64,000 nt of DNA from a bacterium (GTDB taxonomy: Bacteria > Myxococcota_A > Bradymonadia > UBA7976 > UBA1532). The position numbers were made by a program, and so were the translations under genes. Below the pieces are notes generated by a model, which was given only the letters and a program-made list of their open reading frames with translations, was not told where the DNA came from and did no database searches. Positions 52,183-60,716 of this stretch are shown piece by piece. The stretch spans positions 1 to 64,000 of the forward strand of contig JAUHYW010000062.1 of the NCBI GenBank assembly GCA_030426085.1, read 5' to 3'. The first letter of the stretch is position 1. Each line of letters opens with the position of its first letter.

Positions 52183-52718
52183 TGCCGAACGACGACGACC
52201 GGGCGCTGGTCGCCCACATCCGCGAGCACTACGCTCCGCCGCCGATGACCGCCGTCGAGCGCAGCCGCTTCGACGCCCGCCTGCGGGCCCGCATCGAGGC
52301 CCGCCGCCGGATGCGGTGGGGCCTCGGCGGGCTGGCCCTGGCCGGGGCCGCGGCGGCGGCGCTGCTCTTCGCCGCCGGCCCCCGCCCGCCGACCCCGACC
52401 CCGGCCCCCGAGATGGCGGCGCTGCCGGCGACGCCCGACAGCGAGGCGCTCGCGCTCGACTGGCTGGTCGAGGCCCCGGCCGACGACTGGCTCGGCGGCT
52501 CGACGGTGCTGCCGGCCGACCCCCTGGCGGTGCCCGCCCTGGACGACGGGGTGCTGGCCGCGGACGAGACGAACGACGAGACGAACGACGAGGCGGCCGA
52601 CGCCGTCGCCGAGGCCGAGGAGGCCCTCGACGGCCCGGCCTGGATGCCCGACGAGTACGTGCTGCTCGCGGGCCTCATCGAGATCGAACCCTATGGCGCC
52701 GAAGGAGACTGGCCATGA
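52182..52718 (+). CDS. Single-pass membrane protein, likely anti-sigma factor
   Basis: 178 residues, ATG overlapping the sigma stop (TGATG). A short cytoplasmic N-terminus with basic helices (SRFDARLRARIEARRRM) precedes one membrane helix (~45-65, GLGGLALAGAAAAALLFAAG). A long acidic, Pro-rich outer domain holds small repeats (ETNDETNDEAADAVAEAEEA). The classical zinc-binding anti-sigma His/Cys motif is not present, so it is a non-ZAS form. It should hold the sigma factor at the membrane and release it on a signal. Its stop overlaps the Spy-like gene by 4 bp. Confidence 0.75.
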   Translation: MPNDDDRALVAHIREHYAPPPMTAVERSRFDARLRARIEARRRMRWGLGGLALAGAAAAALLFAAGPRPPTPTPAPEMAALPATPDSEALALDWLVEAPADDWLGGSTVLPADPLAVPALDDGVLAADETNDETNDEAADAVAEAEEALDGPAWMPDEYVLLAGLIEIEPYGAEGDWP

Positions 52719-53263
52719 ACCGCCGCACCCCGACCCTCGCCCTGGCGCTGTGCGCCGTCCTGCTGACCGGCCTGTTCGCCGGCACCGCCCTCGCCCGCAA
52801 GGGCCCCGGTCACCACGGGCCCGACGGCCCCCGGGCCGAGTTCAACCTGCGCATGCTCGAGCGGGCCGCGAGCCACCTCGGGCTCGACGACGCCACCCTC
52901 GGCCGCATCAAGGACCGGGTCTATCAGGCCGAGAAGAAGGGCATCGACCTCAAGGCGAAGCTCGAGCTGGCCAAGCTGGAGCTGCGCCGGGTGCTCGACG
53001 CCGACGCCCCGCCCCGGGACGACGCGATGAAGCGCATCGCCGACGTCGGCCGGCTCGAGACCGAGCTGCGCCAGCACCAGATCGGGCTGATGCTCGACGT
53101 CAAGGCCATGCTGACCCCCGAGCAGCGCCGCAAGCTCGAGCAGATGCGGGGCGAGCGGCGGGCCCGGGGCAAGCGCGGCAAGCGGGGCAAGCGCGGCAAG
53201 CATCAGCGGGGCGGCCCGGACGCGCCCGATCCCCCCGCCCCGCCGGCCCCGCCCGGCGAGTGA
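52715..53263 (+). CDS. Periplasmic Spy/CpxP-like protein (LTXXQ type)
   Basis: 182 residues, start overlapping the previous gene (ATGA). A signal peptide (LALALCAVLLTGLFAGTALA) is followed by His-rich KGPGHHGPDGP, then four amphipathic helices of the Spy fold, with the family motif near MLTPEQRRKLEQM. The C-terminus is a striking basic repeat (GKRGKRGKRGK) then a Pro-rich tail. Spy/CpxP/CnrX-type proteins act as chaperones or metal sensors and restrain anti-sigma factors. With the sigma and anti-sigma genes it forms a three-gene sensing unit. Confidence 0.85.
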   Translation: MNRRTPTLALALCAVLLTGLFAGTALARKGPGHHGPDGPRAEFNLRMLERAASHLGLDDATLGRIKDRVYQAEKKGIDLKAKLELAKLELRRVLDADAPPRDDAMKRIADVGRLETELRQHQIGLMLDVKAMLTPEQRRKLEQMRGERRARGKRGKRGKRGKHQRGGPDAPDPPAPPAPPGE

Positions 53264-53275
53264 ATCCGCCTCCGA

Positions 53276-53304
53276 TTGACCCGACCCGCGGATTGGGGCA
53301 GCCT
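53276..53304 (+). promoter_or_regulatory. Possible promoter of the lipoprotein methyltransferase gene
   Basis: TTGACC (53276-53281, 5/6), 17-bp spacer, CAGCCT (53299-53304, weak). The start would fall close to the ATG at 53311, so the message could be leaderless. Confidence 0.3.
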
Positions 53305-53310
53305 GCCGCC

Positions 53311-54042
53311 ATGCGATCCATCATCCCGACCCTCTGCGCCGCGGCGCTCGTCGGCTGCGGCGGCGCCCCCGAGCCGGCGCCCGACGCCCCGGCCTCGGCG
53401 CCCGCCGCCCACCCGCACCACGAGCAGCCCATGCACCACGGGGAGCACGGCCACCATCATCACCACCACGGCTTCGAGGACCCCGCCCGCTGGGCCGAGA
53501 AGTGGGACACCGATGAGCGCGACGCCTGGCAGAAGCCGGAGGCGGTCCTGGCGCTCATCGCCCCGAAGCCGGCCGATCTGATCGCCGACATCGGCGCCGG
53601 CACCGGCTACTTCGCGGTCCGGCTGGCCGCCGCGGCGCCCGAGGGCGAGGTCTACGCCATCGACCTCGGCCCGGAGATGGTGCAGTACCTGGGCGAGCGG
53701 GCGGCGAAGCTCGCGTTGGGCAACCTGCGCCCGCTGCTGGCCACCGCCGACGACCCGAAGATCCCCCAGCCAGTCGACCTGGTCATGCTGACCAACACCT
53801 ACCACCACATCGGCGAGCGGGTGCCCTACTTCACCCGGCTGGCGGCGCACCTGAAGCCCGCGGGGCGGGTGGCGATCGTGGACTACAAGCTCCAGTTCGA
53901 CGGCCCCGGCCCCCCCGAGGGCATGCGGCTGGCGCCGGACGCGGTGGTCGCCGAGATGACGGCCGCCGGCTACCGGGTGACCCTGCGCGATGAAGACACC
54001 CTGCCCCGGCAGTACGTCCTGATCTTCGACCGCGAGCCCTGA
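53311..54042 (+). CDS. His-rich lipoprotein with class I methyltransferase fold
   Basis: 243 residues. The N-terminus is a lipoprotein signal (IIPTLCAAALVGC). A ~30-residue Ala/Pro/His segment holds six His in a row (HGEHGHHHHHHGFED), a likely metal-binding tail. A Rossmann methyltransferase domain follows: SAM loop DLIADIGAGTGYFAVRLAAA, YAIDLGPEMV, ADDPKIPQPVDLVMLTNTYH and GRVAIVDYKL, then a Tyr/Arg end. Methyltransferases outside the cytoplasm are unusual because SAM is cytoplasmic, so the signal may be functional only in part, or the domain may be a binding module. The nearby Spy-type metal genes give the His tail a context. Confidence 0.83.
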   Translation: MRSIIPTLCAAALVGCGGAPEPAPDAPASAPAAHPHHEQPMHHGEHGHHHHHHGFEDPARWAEKWDTDERDAWQKPEAVLALIAPKPADLIADIGAGTGYFAVRLAAAAPEGEVYAIDLGPEMVQYLGERAAKLALGNLRPLLATADDPKIPQPVDLVMLTNTYHHIGERVPYFTRLAAHLKPAGRVAIVDYKLQFDGPGPPEGMRLAPDAVVAEMTAAGYRVTLRDEDTLPRQYVLIFDREP

Positions 54043-54046
54043 ACCG

Positions 54047-55219
54047 GTGGCCCGGGTCGCGGCGCTCAGCGGGTCGTTCCGGCCCGGCTTCGGCTACCAG
54101 GAGAACGTCTGGGCCGCGCACCTCGCCCGGCAGGGGCACGCGGTGCGGGTCTTCGCCCCCGGCGCGCCCGCCGAGCGCCGAGCCGCGGGCTTCACCATCC
54201 AGCGGGTGCCGACCCGGGGGCTGCCCCGGCGCCACCTGTTCCACACCACGGCCCTGGCCCCGGCGGTGCGCGCCTTCGGGCCCGATCTGATCCTGTGGTT
54301 CGGCCCGCCGCAGCGCTTCGGGGTCGACGTCGCCCGCGACCGGCGGCTGGCGGACGTGCCGCTGGTCGCCTTCATGGGCCAGAACCGGCAGATGCACACC
54401 TTCGACTGGCGCGAGCGGGGCGCCCCGTGGCGCGGGCGGGCGCTGGCGGCGGCCTACCGGCTGCTCCGGGGACCGGCGGTGGCCCTCGCCGCCCGCCGGG
54501 CCGACCGGCTGGTGTGCAATACGCCGGAGACCGCCGACATCGTGCTCGACCTGCTGCCGCCCGCCGACCGCCGCGCCGCCGCGCCGAAGCTGCGCCCGAC
54601 GCCGCTGGGCTTCGACCCGGCGGTCTTCGGCTTCGACCCCGCCGAGCGGGCCCGGCAGCGCGGGGCCCGCTCCGGGCGGGTCGTGGCCGCGGTCTCGTCC
54701 CGCTTCGCCCCCGAGAAGCGCCCCGCGCTGGAGCAGATCCGGGCCGCGCTGGAGGCGGCGATGGATCGCGCGCCCGCGCTCGACGCGCTCTGGATCGGCT
54801 TCGACGACGGCCCGGTGAGCCGACGCCTCGCCGCAGCCCTCGACCGCAGCCGCCACCGGGCGCGCGTCGAGCGGCGGCCGTTCGGGCCGCGGGCGGCGCT
54901 GGCGGCGGCGTTCCACGGGGCCGATCTGGCGGTCTTCGCCCGGCCGTCGATCTCGGCCCAGGAGGCCCTGGGCACCGGGCTGTTCGGGGTGCTGGCCGAC
55001 GGCGGCTCGATGGACTGGCTGCTGACCGGGCCGGCCGACGGGCGCTTCTTCGCCGCCGGCTCGACCGCGGCCCTGGCCGACGCGCTGGTCGAGGGCGCCG
55101 CCCGCCTCGCCGCCGAGGGCCCCGAGGCCCGGGTCGCCCGCGCCGCGCGGGCCCGGCGGCTGGGCTACGACCGCATCATCGCCGGGGTGCTGGCCGACGT
55201 GCCTCGCTTCACAGGTTGA
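54047..55219 (+). CDS. GT4-like glycosyltransferase
   Basis: 390 residues, GTG start 4 bp after the previous stop. The two Rossmann lobes of the GT-B fold are visible. The N-lobe starts SGSFRPGFGYQENVWAAHLA and RQGHAVRVFAPG. The C-lobe has VAAVSSRFAPEKRPALEQIR, DALWIGFDDGPVSRRL and the sugar-nucleotide-site-like RPSISAQEALGTGLFGVLAD. No membrane helix is present. The donor and acceptor cannot be read from sequence; a cell-envelope or exopolysaccharide role is the common case. Its end overlaps the convergent EamA gene by 11 bp. Confidence 0.85.
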   Translation: MARVAALSGSFRPGFGYQENVWAAHLARQGHAVRVFAPGAPAERRAAGFTIQRVPTRGLPRRHLFHTTALAPAVRAFGPDLILWFGPPQRFGVDVARDRRLADVPLVAFMGQNRQMHTFDWRERGAPWRGRALAAAYRLLRGPAVALAARRADRLVCNTPETADIVLDLLPPADRRAAAPKLRPTPLGFDPAVFGFDPAERARQRGARSGRVVAAVSSRFAPEKRPALEQIRAALEAAMDRAPALDALWIGFDDGPVSRRLAAALDRSRHRARVERRPFGPRAALAAAFHGADLAVFARPSISAQEALGTGLFGVLADGGSMDWLLTGPADGRFFAAGSTAALADALVEGAARLAAEGPEARVARAARARRLGYDRIIAGVLADVPRFTG

Positions 55220-56105
55220 TCAGGATCACCGCGGCCATCGTCAGCCCGATCGCGGCCCAGCCCCGGCGGTCGGGGCGCTCGCCGAAGAGACCGATGCCGG
55301 CGAGCTGCACCACCAGCAGCGTCGCGGCCCCGAAGACGGGGAAGACGACCGCCGCCGGCAGGCTCTGGAGCGCGTCGACGAGGCTGCCGATGCTGTAGAG
55401 GTTGGGCACGCCCACCGCGACGCCGACCCCGACCTCGGCCCACCCGAAGCGGCGGCGGCGGGCGGCGACGACGACCCACGCGATCACCCCCGCCACCCCG
55501 AAGCCCAGCATCAGGAAGGTCGGCTTGTCGGCGGCGTGCCCGTGGTGCTGGAAGACCTTGCTGCTGAACTCCGAGAGGCCCACGCAGACGAGCACCAGCA
55601 GCAGCGCCGGGCGCACCGCGTCCCGCCAGCGGTCGCCGCCGGTGGGCCAGTTGGTCAGCACGATCGCGAGCAGCGCCAGCCCGATGCCGGCCCACTGCAC
55701 CGACCGGGGGTGCTCGCCCCAGACCCCGATGGCCAGGATCATCGGCACCAGCACCCCCAGCTTGGCCATCGCGGTCGCCAGCCCGACCCCGTGGGCCCGG
55801 ATCGCGAGCTGGAACGTGATCAGGCCGGCGAAGAGCATGACCCCGGTCACCGCGCCCCAGCCGGTGGCCCAGCTCGGCCCGAAGGCGGGCGGCACCGTCG
55901 CCCCGGCCCCCAGCGCCTCGAAGATCGCGCCGGCGGACCCCGGGGCCGGCGCCCGCAGCCGGCCGCCCATGAGCAGCGCGCCCCCGGCGGCGGCCATGTA
56001 GTTGATCGCGGTGACCGCGTAGCGGTCGAGGTCGCGGGACTCGCTGAGCTTGAGCACCAGCGAGAGCGTCGCGCTGGCCAGGACGGCGAGCAGGAGGGCG
56101 GTCAT
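55209..56105 (-). CDS. EamA/DMT-family transporter
   Basis: 298 residues with about ten hydrophobic helices in two repeated halves, the pattern of EamA drug/metabolite transporters (LLLAVLASATLSLVLKLSES; MLFAGLITFQLAIRAHGVGL; MILAIGVWGEHPRSVQWAGI; LLVVQLAGIGLFGERPDRRG). The family exports or exchanges amino acids, nucleotides or other small metabolites across the inner membrane. The substrate is unknown. The N-terminus starts right inside the first helix. It lies 58 bp after the unknown envelope gene on the same strand. Confidence 0.88.
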   Translation of the reverse strand: MTALLLAVLASATLSLVLKLSESRDLDRYAVTAINYMAAAGGALLMGGRLRAPAPGSAGAIFEALGAGATVPPAFGPSWATGWGAVTGVMLFAGLITFQLAIRAHGVGLATAMAKLGVLVPMILAIGVWGEHPRSVQWAGIGLALLAIVLTNWPTGGDRWRDAVRPALLLVLVCVGLSEFSSKVFQHHGHAADKPTFLMLGFGVAGVIAWVVVAARRRRFGWAEVGVGVAVGVPNLYSIGSLVDALQSLPAAVVFPVFGAATLLVVQLAGIGLFGERPDRRGWAAIGLTMAAVILINL

Positions 56106-56163
56106 CGGGGGGTGGTCTCGAGGCGGTCCGAGAGGGCGGGGCGTCGGCGGGGCGGGCGCAGAA

Positions 56164-57009
56164 TCAGAAGTCCAGGCTCACCCCGAAGATGCTCCCCTGC
56201 CCGCTGTGCACGAAGTACGGCGTGGGCGGGGCCGCCTCGGCGGGGGCCGGGCCGCGCACGTCGTCGGCCTTGACGATGCCGTCGCGGCCGGCGGTGGCCT
56301 CGATGTCCTTGCGGAGCTGCTCGTTGTAGTCGTAGACCGTCGAGCCGGCCCACACCGCGCCGATGAGCGTGGTCACCACGTAGGTGCTGCCGATGATGAT
56401 CAGCCCGGTGTTGAAGCCGTCGAAGTCCTCGCCCCGGGTGCCCGGCTCGTAGTCCGACTTGGTCGCGAAGTAGGCCCGCTGCGGCATCTGGTCGTCGCGG
56501 GGGTCGATGTCGGTGTTGTCGATGCGCTCCTCGCCCCGGGCCTCGGCCTCGGCCTCCAGCGCGGGGTCGAAGGCGATGTCGCCGTAGCCGCACTCGTCGA
56601 TGCCGACCCGGCCGAAGCGCTCGTGGATGCACACCGGGGTGGCGCTCTCGTCGAAGAGCCCGGCCATGTACAGCCCGCCGATGGCGTAGCCCGCCGCCGA
56701 GAGCAGGAACGGCACCGTCGACTGGGCCCCCTTGTCGGCGTAGATCAACCCCCAGCCGGCGCCGGGCAGCAGGCTCAGCCCGATCGCGGCGCCCATCGAC
56801 TGGGCGCTGGCGTTGTACTCCTTGTCCTGGAGGAACTGCAGCGTCTCCTCGTCCTTGAGGTCGGCGTCGAGCGCGTCGATGCCCGCCTGGGCGATCAGGA
56901 TCCCCGGGGCGGGGGCGGCGGTCGGATCGGTCGGCGGGTCCGGCTCGGCGGCGAGCGCCGGGCCCGCGGCGAGGGAGAGCGCGGTGAGCGCGGCGGCAAT
57001 GCGACGCAT
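56164..57009 (-). CDS. Envelope protein of unknown function with two hydrophobic segments
   Basis: 281 residues, ATG with GAGGAGCATC upstream. A signal peptide (RIAAALTALSLAAGPALAAE) is followed by an Asp/Ala-rich linker and then two membrane-prone segments, one with a Gly-rich turn (GLSLLPGAGWGLIYADKGAQ, FLLSAAGYAIGGLYMAGL), the other near ~208-228 (GLIIIGSTYVVTTLIGAVWA). A Cys-containing acidic stretch joins them. The last residues (GSIFGVSLDF) end in Phe, as many outer-membrane proteins do. I do not recognise the family. It lies downstream of TamA, past a strong inverted repeat, and could be an outer-membrane or periplasmic partner. Confidence 0.7.
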   Translation of the reverse strand: MRRIAAALTALSLAAGPALAAEPDPPTDPTAAPAPGILIAQAGIDALDADLKDEETLQFLQDKEYNASAQSMGAAIGLSLLPGAGWGLIYADKGAQSTVPFLLSAAGYAIGGLYMAGLFDESATPVCIHERFGRVGIDECGYGDIAFDPALEAEAEARGEERIDNTDIDPRDDQMPQRAYFATKSDYEPGTRGEDFDGFNTGLIIIGSTYVVTTLIGAVWAGSTVYDYNEQLRKDIEATAGRDGIVKADDVRGPAPAEAAPPTPYFVHSGQGSIFGVSLDF

Positions 57010-57032
57010 GATGCTCCTCGTGGGGGTGAGTG

Positions 57033-57057
57033 CCGACGCAGTTTAACCCTGCGTCGG
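57033..57057 (-). terminator. Perfect 9-bp inverted repeat between tamA and the envelope gene
   Basis: Arms CCGACGCAG (57033-57041) and CTGCGTCGG (57049-57057) with a 7-nt AT-rich loop (tttaacc). It lies 48 bp after the tamA stop on the minus strand and 24 bp before the next start codon. It may end the tam transcript, or the TTAAAC in the loop may be a -10 under a repressor site. Confidence 0.5.
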
Positions 57058-57104
57058 GGGCGCGTCTACCCCGCCGCGGGCGCGCCCGGATGCGGGAGAC
57101 CGGC

Positions 57105-60100
57105 TCACAGCGGATAGAAGATGTTGAGGTGCACCCGCAGGGTCTGGGCCTCGAACGGATCCTGCCGCAGCGGGTAGGCGAGGTCGAGCCGCAGGGGCAC
57201 CTGCCCGGTGACCAGCCACCGCAGCCCGAGGCCGACCGAGGGGTAGAACCGGCCGATGCCCATGCGCCCCCAGTCGGGGGCCACCGCGCCGACGTCGCTG
57301 AAGACCGCCCACCAGAAGTCATCGATGAGGAAGGTCGGGAACCGGGCCTCGACGCTGGCGAGGATCATCGCCTTGCCCCCGATGCGCTGCCGCTCGACGA
57401 GCTGGTCGTCGTCGGCGTCGACCCCCTCGGCGAGCACGTCGCTGCACAGCGGGTCGTCGTTCTGGTCCCGCCCCCGGCAGGCCTCGATGACCGCGTCGCC
57501 GTAGCCCCGCACCGGCAGGGCCACCCCGTCGCCGCCGGCCTTGAAGAAGAAGCCCGACTTGAGATCGGCCTCGCTCTGGTCGGTCTGCACCGCGCCCAGC
57601 CGCAGGGTCGGGGCCACGATGAGCTGCCGCTCGAAGAACGACTGCACGTACTGGCCGGTGATGGTCTCCTTGAACGAGGGCTCGAGCACGAAGTCCTCGA
57701 GCTGGTTGAAGGCGTTGAACACGATCTCGGCCGAGGCGAAGAGCACCCAGCCCCGGGTGGGGTGCAGCGGGCTGTCCCGGCGATCCCAGGTCAGCGTCGG
57801 CTCGAGGGTCACCGACTGGGTGGCGTCGCCGAAGAGCGGCACCTCGTCGTTGCGCTTGAGCCCCCGCCGCTGCTCGATGCGGTAGTCGGTCACCAGGGTC
57901 GCCCGCAGCCCGCGGCCCCAGTCGTCGGGGTAGCTGAGGTTGTAGAAGTCGTAGCCGATGGTCGGGCGGAAGTCGATCACCTGCTCGTAGGCGTCCCGCT
58001 GGCTGGTGCGGCCGGTCTTGTAGGTCGCCTCGACGGTCAGGTCGAGCCGGGTGCCGAAGAGCCGGCGATCCTTGAGGAACGGGCCGGCCTCGAAGACCGT
58101 CTCGTCGTACTCCCCGATGGCGAGCGGGTCGTCGAGCCGGTTGACGAAGTTGAGCCCGGCGCCCACCTCGAGGGCGAGCCCGAACAGGTTGCGGTCGCGG
58201 ATGCTGCCCCCCAGGCTGTAGAGGATGGGCAGCTCGTCCTCGATGGGGGTCGAGTCGATCTGAAGCCCGACGACGAGGTCGGCGAAGCGGTAGTCCCCCT
58301 CCTCGACGGTCACCATCACCGCCGCGTCCCGCCGGTCGGCCCGATCGCCGGGGCGGCGGGTGTCGCTGATGGTCTCCATCTGCACCGCGTCGAAGATGCC
58401 CAGCGAGCGCAGGTTGGCCTGGCTGCGGAAGAGCTGGTCGGTGCCCAGCGGCTGGCCGTCTTCGAACAGCAGCTCGGCGTCGATCACCGAGGTGTCGGTG
58501 ATCAGGTTGCCCTGCAACAGGATGCCGTCGACGTAGGTCTTGGGGCCCAGCGCGCTCTCGAAGGCGACGTCGCGCAGCTTCAGCCCGTAGAGGTTCTCCT
58601 CGGTGCAGTGGTCGGTCGGCCGGGCCCCGAGCGGGGGCGGCGCGCCGGGCGGCGGGGGGCAGACCGGGACCACCTCGGCGTCGATGAAGCCCTGCTGCCG
58701 CCACTGGCGCATCAGGAAGCCGCGCACCGCGTCCAGCTTGCGCCGGTTGAGCCCGGTGGTCTGCCAGTCGAGGGTGTCGTCGACGAAGCCCAGCTCTTCG
58801 AGCAGGTCGTAGGCCTCGTCCCGGGCCTGATCGCCGCCGCCGGCCAGGATCGGGCCCAGGCGCAGGGCGTCGACGGTGGCCCGGGCCCCCTCCTCGAGCT
58901 CGATGCGCAGCACCGCCAGCCGGGGGTCGGGGTCGGGCAGCACCTGATAGCAGATGTGATTGACCGGATCGTCGGTCCACACGTCGAAGATCCGGGTCAT
59001 CGCCGGGCCCATCGCCGGGCCCATCACCCCGCCGTCGCCCGCCGCCTGCTCGGCCCGCTCGGCGGCCCGGATCGCGTCCCGCTCGGCGGGGGTCACCCGG
59101 GCCGGATCACCACAGCGGAAGCGCAGCCCGGGCATGCCCCGGTCGTGGTACAGGTCGCGCACCGCGAGCAGGTCGTTGATGATCCGGGCGGTCTGCAGCA
59201 CGCCGGCCGAGGTGCCGAAGGCGTTGATCACCCCCTCGGGCGCGATGCCCCGGGTCTCCATCACTTCGAAGATCTCGGCGTCGCTCAGCAGGCGGTTGCC
59301 CACGATCTCGACCCGGCGGGCGTAGATCCGGCCGCCCTCGTCGACGGTGTAGGTCACCCGCACCCGGTCGGCCGAGGGCCGCTCCAGCTTCGCCTCGACC
59401 CGCACGTCGTGGCGGGCGATGCCCTGGTAGGCGGCCACGATCGCCGACCGCCCCGACTCGACCTCGGTGTCGTCCACCGCCCCGTTCTCGGCGAAGGTCA
59501 GGACCTCCTCCAGTTCGGCGTCGTCCAGGCTCTCGTTGCCTTCGAACCGCACCTCGAGCCGGGGCCCCTCGTAGACCCGCACCCGGGGGAAGACCCGGTC
59601 GTCCCGCTCGGCGAAGGTCGACTCCAGCCGCACCCGGGCGGTGACCCAGCCCTCCTCCCGGTAGCGGGCCTCGACCTCCTCCAGCTCGTCCTTGAGGTCG
59701 CGCCGGGCGTAGCGCCCGATGCCGAAGATGGCGAACAGATCGCGCAGCATGTCGATGCGCTCGCCGGTGGTCAGCGGCTGCACCACCCGCCAGTAGGGGA
59801 AGGCGGCGTTGCCCTTGACGAGCACCTGCCCGATCTCGGGCTGGCGGCCCTCGTCGACCTGCACCACCACCCGCACGAAGACGTCCCCCGGGCCGTGCCA
59901 CTCGGGCAGGATGCGGACCGCGGTGCCCACGAAGCCCATCTGCTCGTAGAGCGAGACCACCCGGGCCTCCCAGTCGGCGACCCGGACCGCGTCGGCCGGC
60001 TCGAGCGGCAGGCCGTCGCCGGTCGCCGCGCCCTCGGCCCTGGGCGGGAAGCTGCCCCCCCGGCGCAGCGGCAGCCGCTTGCGGATCTCGGTGCGGAAGA

Positions 60101-60716
60101 GCTGGGGGTACAGCCGGCTGGCCCAGCCGACGTACTCCACGTCGAGGTCGGTGATGATGACGTGCCCGGTGGCCACGAAGCGCACCCGCACCGCGCCGGG
60201 GCCGGGCGGCGGGCGGCGGTCGGCGTCCCGGGCGTCCTCCGCCTCGCGCACCGCCTCGGGGTCCTCGGGGTCCACCGCCGGCGCCGGGGGGGCGACGGCC
60301 GGCTCGACCCGCACCGTCAGCGCCCGGAAGAAGCCGGTGCGCTGCAAGCGGACCCAGGCGTCGCTCACCGCCCGGGGGTCGAGCGGCCGGCCGACGTCGA
60401 GCCCGGCCACCCGCGCCAGCACCGCCCGCCGCTCGGGGTCGGTGCACACGTCGGTGGCGCACTCGATGTCCACCGCGTACAGCGGCCGCCCGGCGAAGGG
60501 CAGCGCCGCGTCGCAGGCCATGCGCCGGCGGATGCCCACCAGATCGGCCCCTCCGCCGCTGCGGGAGAACGGCCCCCGCTCGCCCACCGCCCGCCGCCGC
60601 TCGTCCGCCGCGCAGGGGTCGGCCGGGGCCTCGGCCGGGGCCTCGGACGGGGCCTCCTGAGCCGACGCCGGCCCGGCGAGGGCGATCAGGAGCAGCGCGA
60701 GCGCCGGGCGGCCCAT
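57105..60716 (-). CDS. tamA: Omp85-family outer-membrane protein (TamA/BamA-like)
   Basis: 1203 residues, ATG overlapping the tamB stop (TGATG). A signal peptide (LALLLIALAGPASAQ) precedes a Pro/Ala linker and a long series of POTRA-like modules, e.g. VLVKGNAAFPYWRVVQPLTT, VRFEGNESLDDAELEEVLTF and VEIVGNRLLSDAEIFEVMET. The C-terminal ~400 residues are the 16-strand barrel, with the Omp85 lid motif region (GGDGVALPVRGYGDAVIE), RFYPSVGLGLRWL and the terminal FYPL. Omp85 proteins fold and export proteins at the outer membrane. It is larger than E. coli TamA (577 residues) and is joined to tamB, so Tam rather than Bam is the better call. Confidence 0.9.
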   Translation of the reverse strand: MGRPALALLLIALAGPASAQEAPSEAPAEAPADPCAADERRRAVGERGPFSRSGGGADLVGIRRRMACDAALPFAGRPLYAVDIECATDVCTDPERRAVLARVAGLDVGRPLDPRAVSDAWVRLQRTGFFRALTVRVEPAVAPPAPAVDPEDPEAVREAEDARDADRRPPPGPGAVRVRFVATGHVIITDLDVEYVGWASRLYPQLFRTEIRKRLPLRRGGSFPPRAEGAATGDGLPLEPADAVRVADWEARVVSLYEQMGFVGTAVRILPEWHGPGDVFVRVVVQVDEGRQPEIGQVLVKGNAAFPYWRVVQPLTTGERIDMLRDLFAIFGIGRYARRDLKDELEEVEARYREEGWVTARVRLESTFAERDDRVFPRVRVYEGPRLEVRFEGNESLDDAELEEVLTFAENGAVDDTEVESGRSAIVAAYQGIARHDVRVEAKLERPSADRVRVTYTVDEGGRIYARRVEIVGNRLLSDAEIFEVMETRGIAPEGVINAFGTSAGVLQTARIINDLLAVRDLYHDRGMPGLRFRCGDPARVTPAERDAIRAAERAEQAAGDGGVMGPAMGPAMTRIFDVWTDDPVNHICYQVLPDPDPRLAVLRIELEEGARATVDALRLGPILAGGGDQARDEAYDLLEELGFVDDTLDWQTTGLNRRKLDAVRGFLMRQWRQQGFIDAEVVPVCPPPPGAPPPLGARPTDHCTEENLYGLKLRDVAFESALGPKTYVDGILLQGNLITDTSVIDAELLFEDGQPLGTDQLFRSQANLRSLGIFDAVQMETISDTRRPGDRADRRDAAVMVTVEEGDYRFADLVVGLQIDSTPIEDELPILYSLGGSIRDRNLFGLALEVGAGLNFVNRLDDPLAIGEYDETVFEAGPFLKDRRLFGTRLDLTVEATYKTGRTSQRDAYEQVIDFRPTIGYDFYNLSYPDDWGRGLRATLVTDYRIEQRRGLKRNDEVPLFGDATQSVTLEPTLTWDRRDSPLHPTRGWVLFASAEIVFNAFNQLEDFVLEPSFKETITGQYVQSFFERQLIVAPTLRLGAVQTDQSEADLKSGFFFKAGGDGVALPVRGYGDAVIEACRGRDQNDDPLCSDVLAEGVDADDDQLVERQRIGGKAMILASVEARFPTFLIDDFWWAVFSDVGAVAPDWGRMGIGRFYPSVGLGLRWLVTGQVPLRLDLAYPLRQDPFEAQTLRVHLNIFYPL

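Noticed and set aside
53150-53200. GC-rich repeat as a recombination or CRISPR-like element
   Set aside because: It encodes the short Gly-Lys-Arg repeat of the Spy-like protein, with no spacers.
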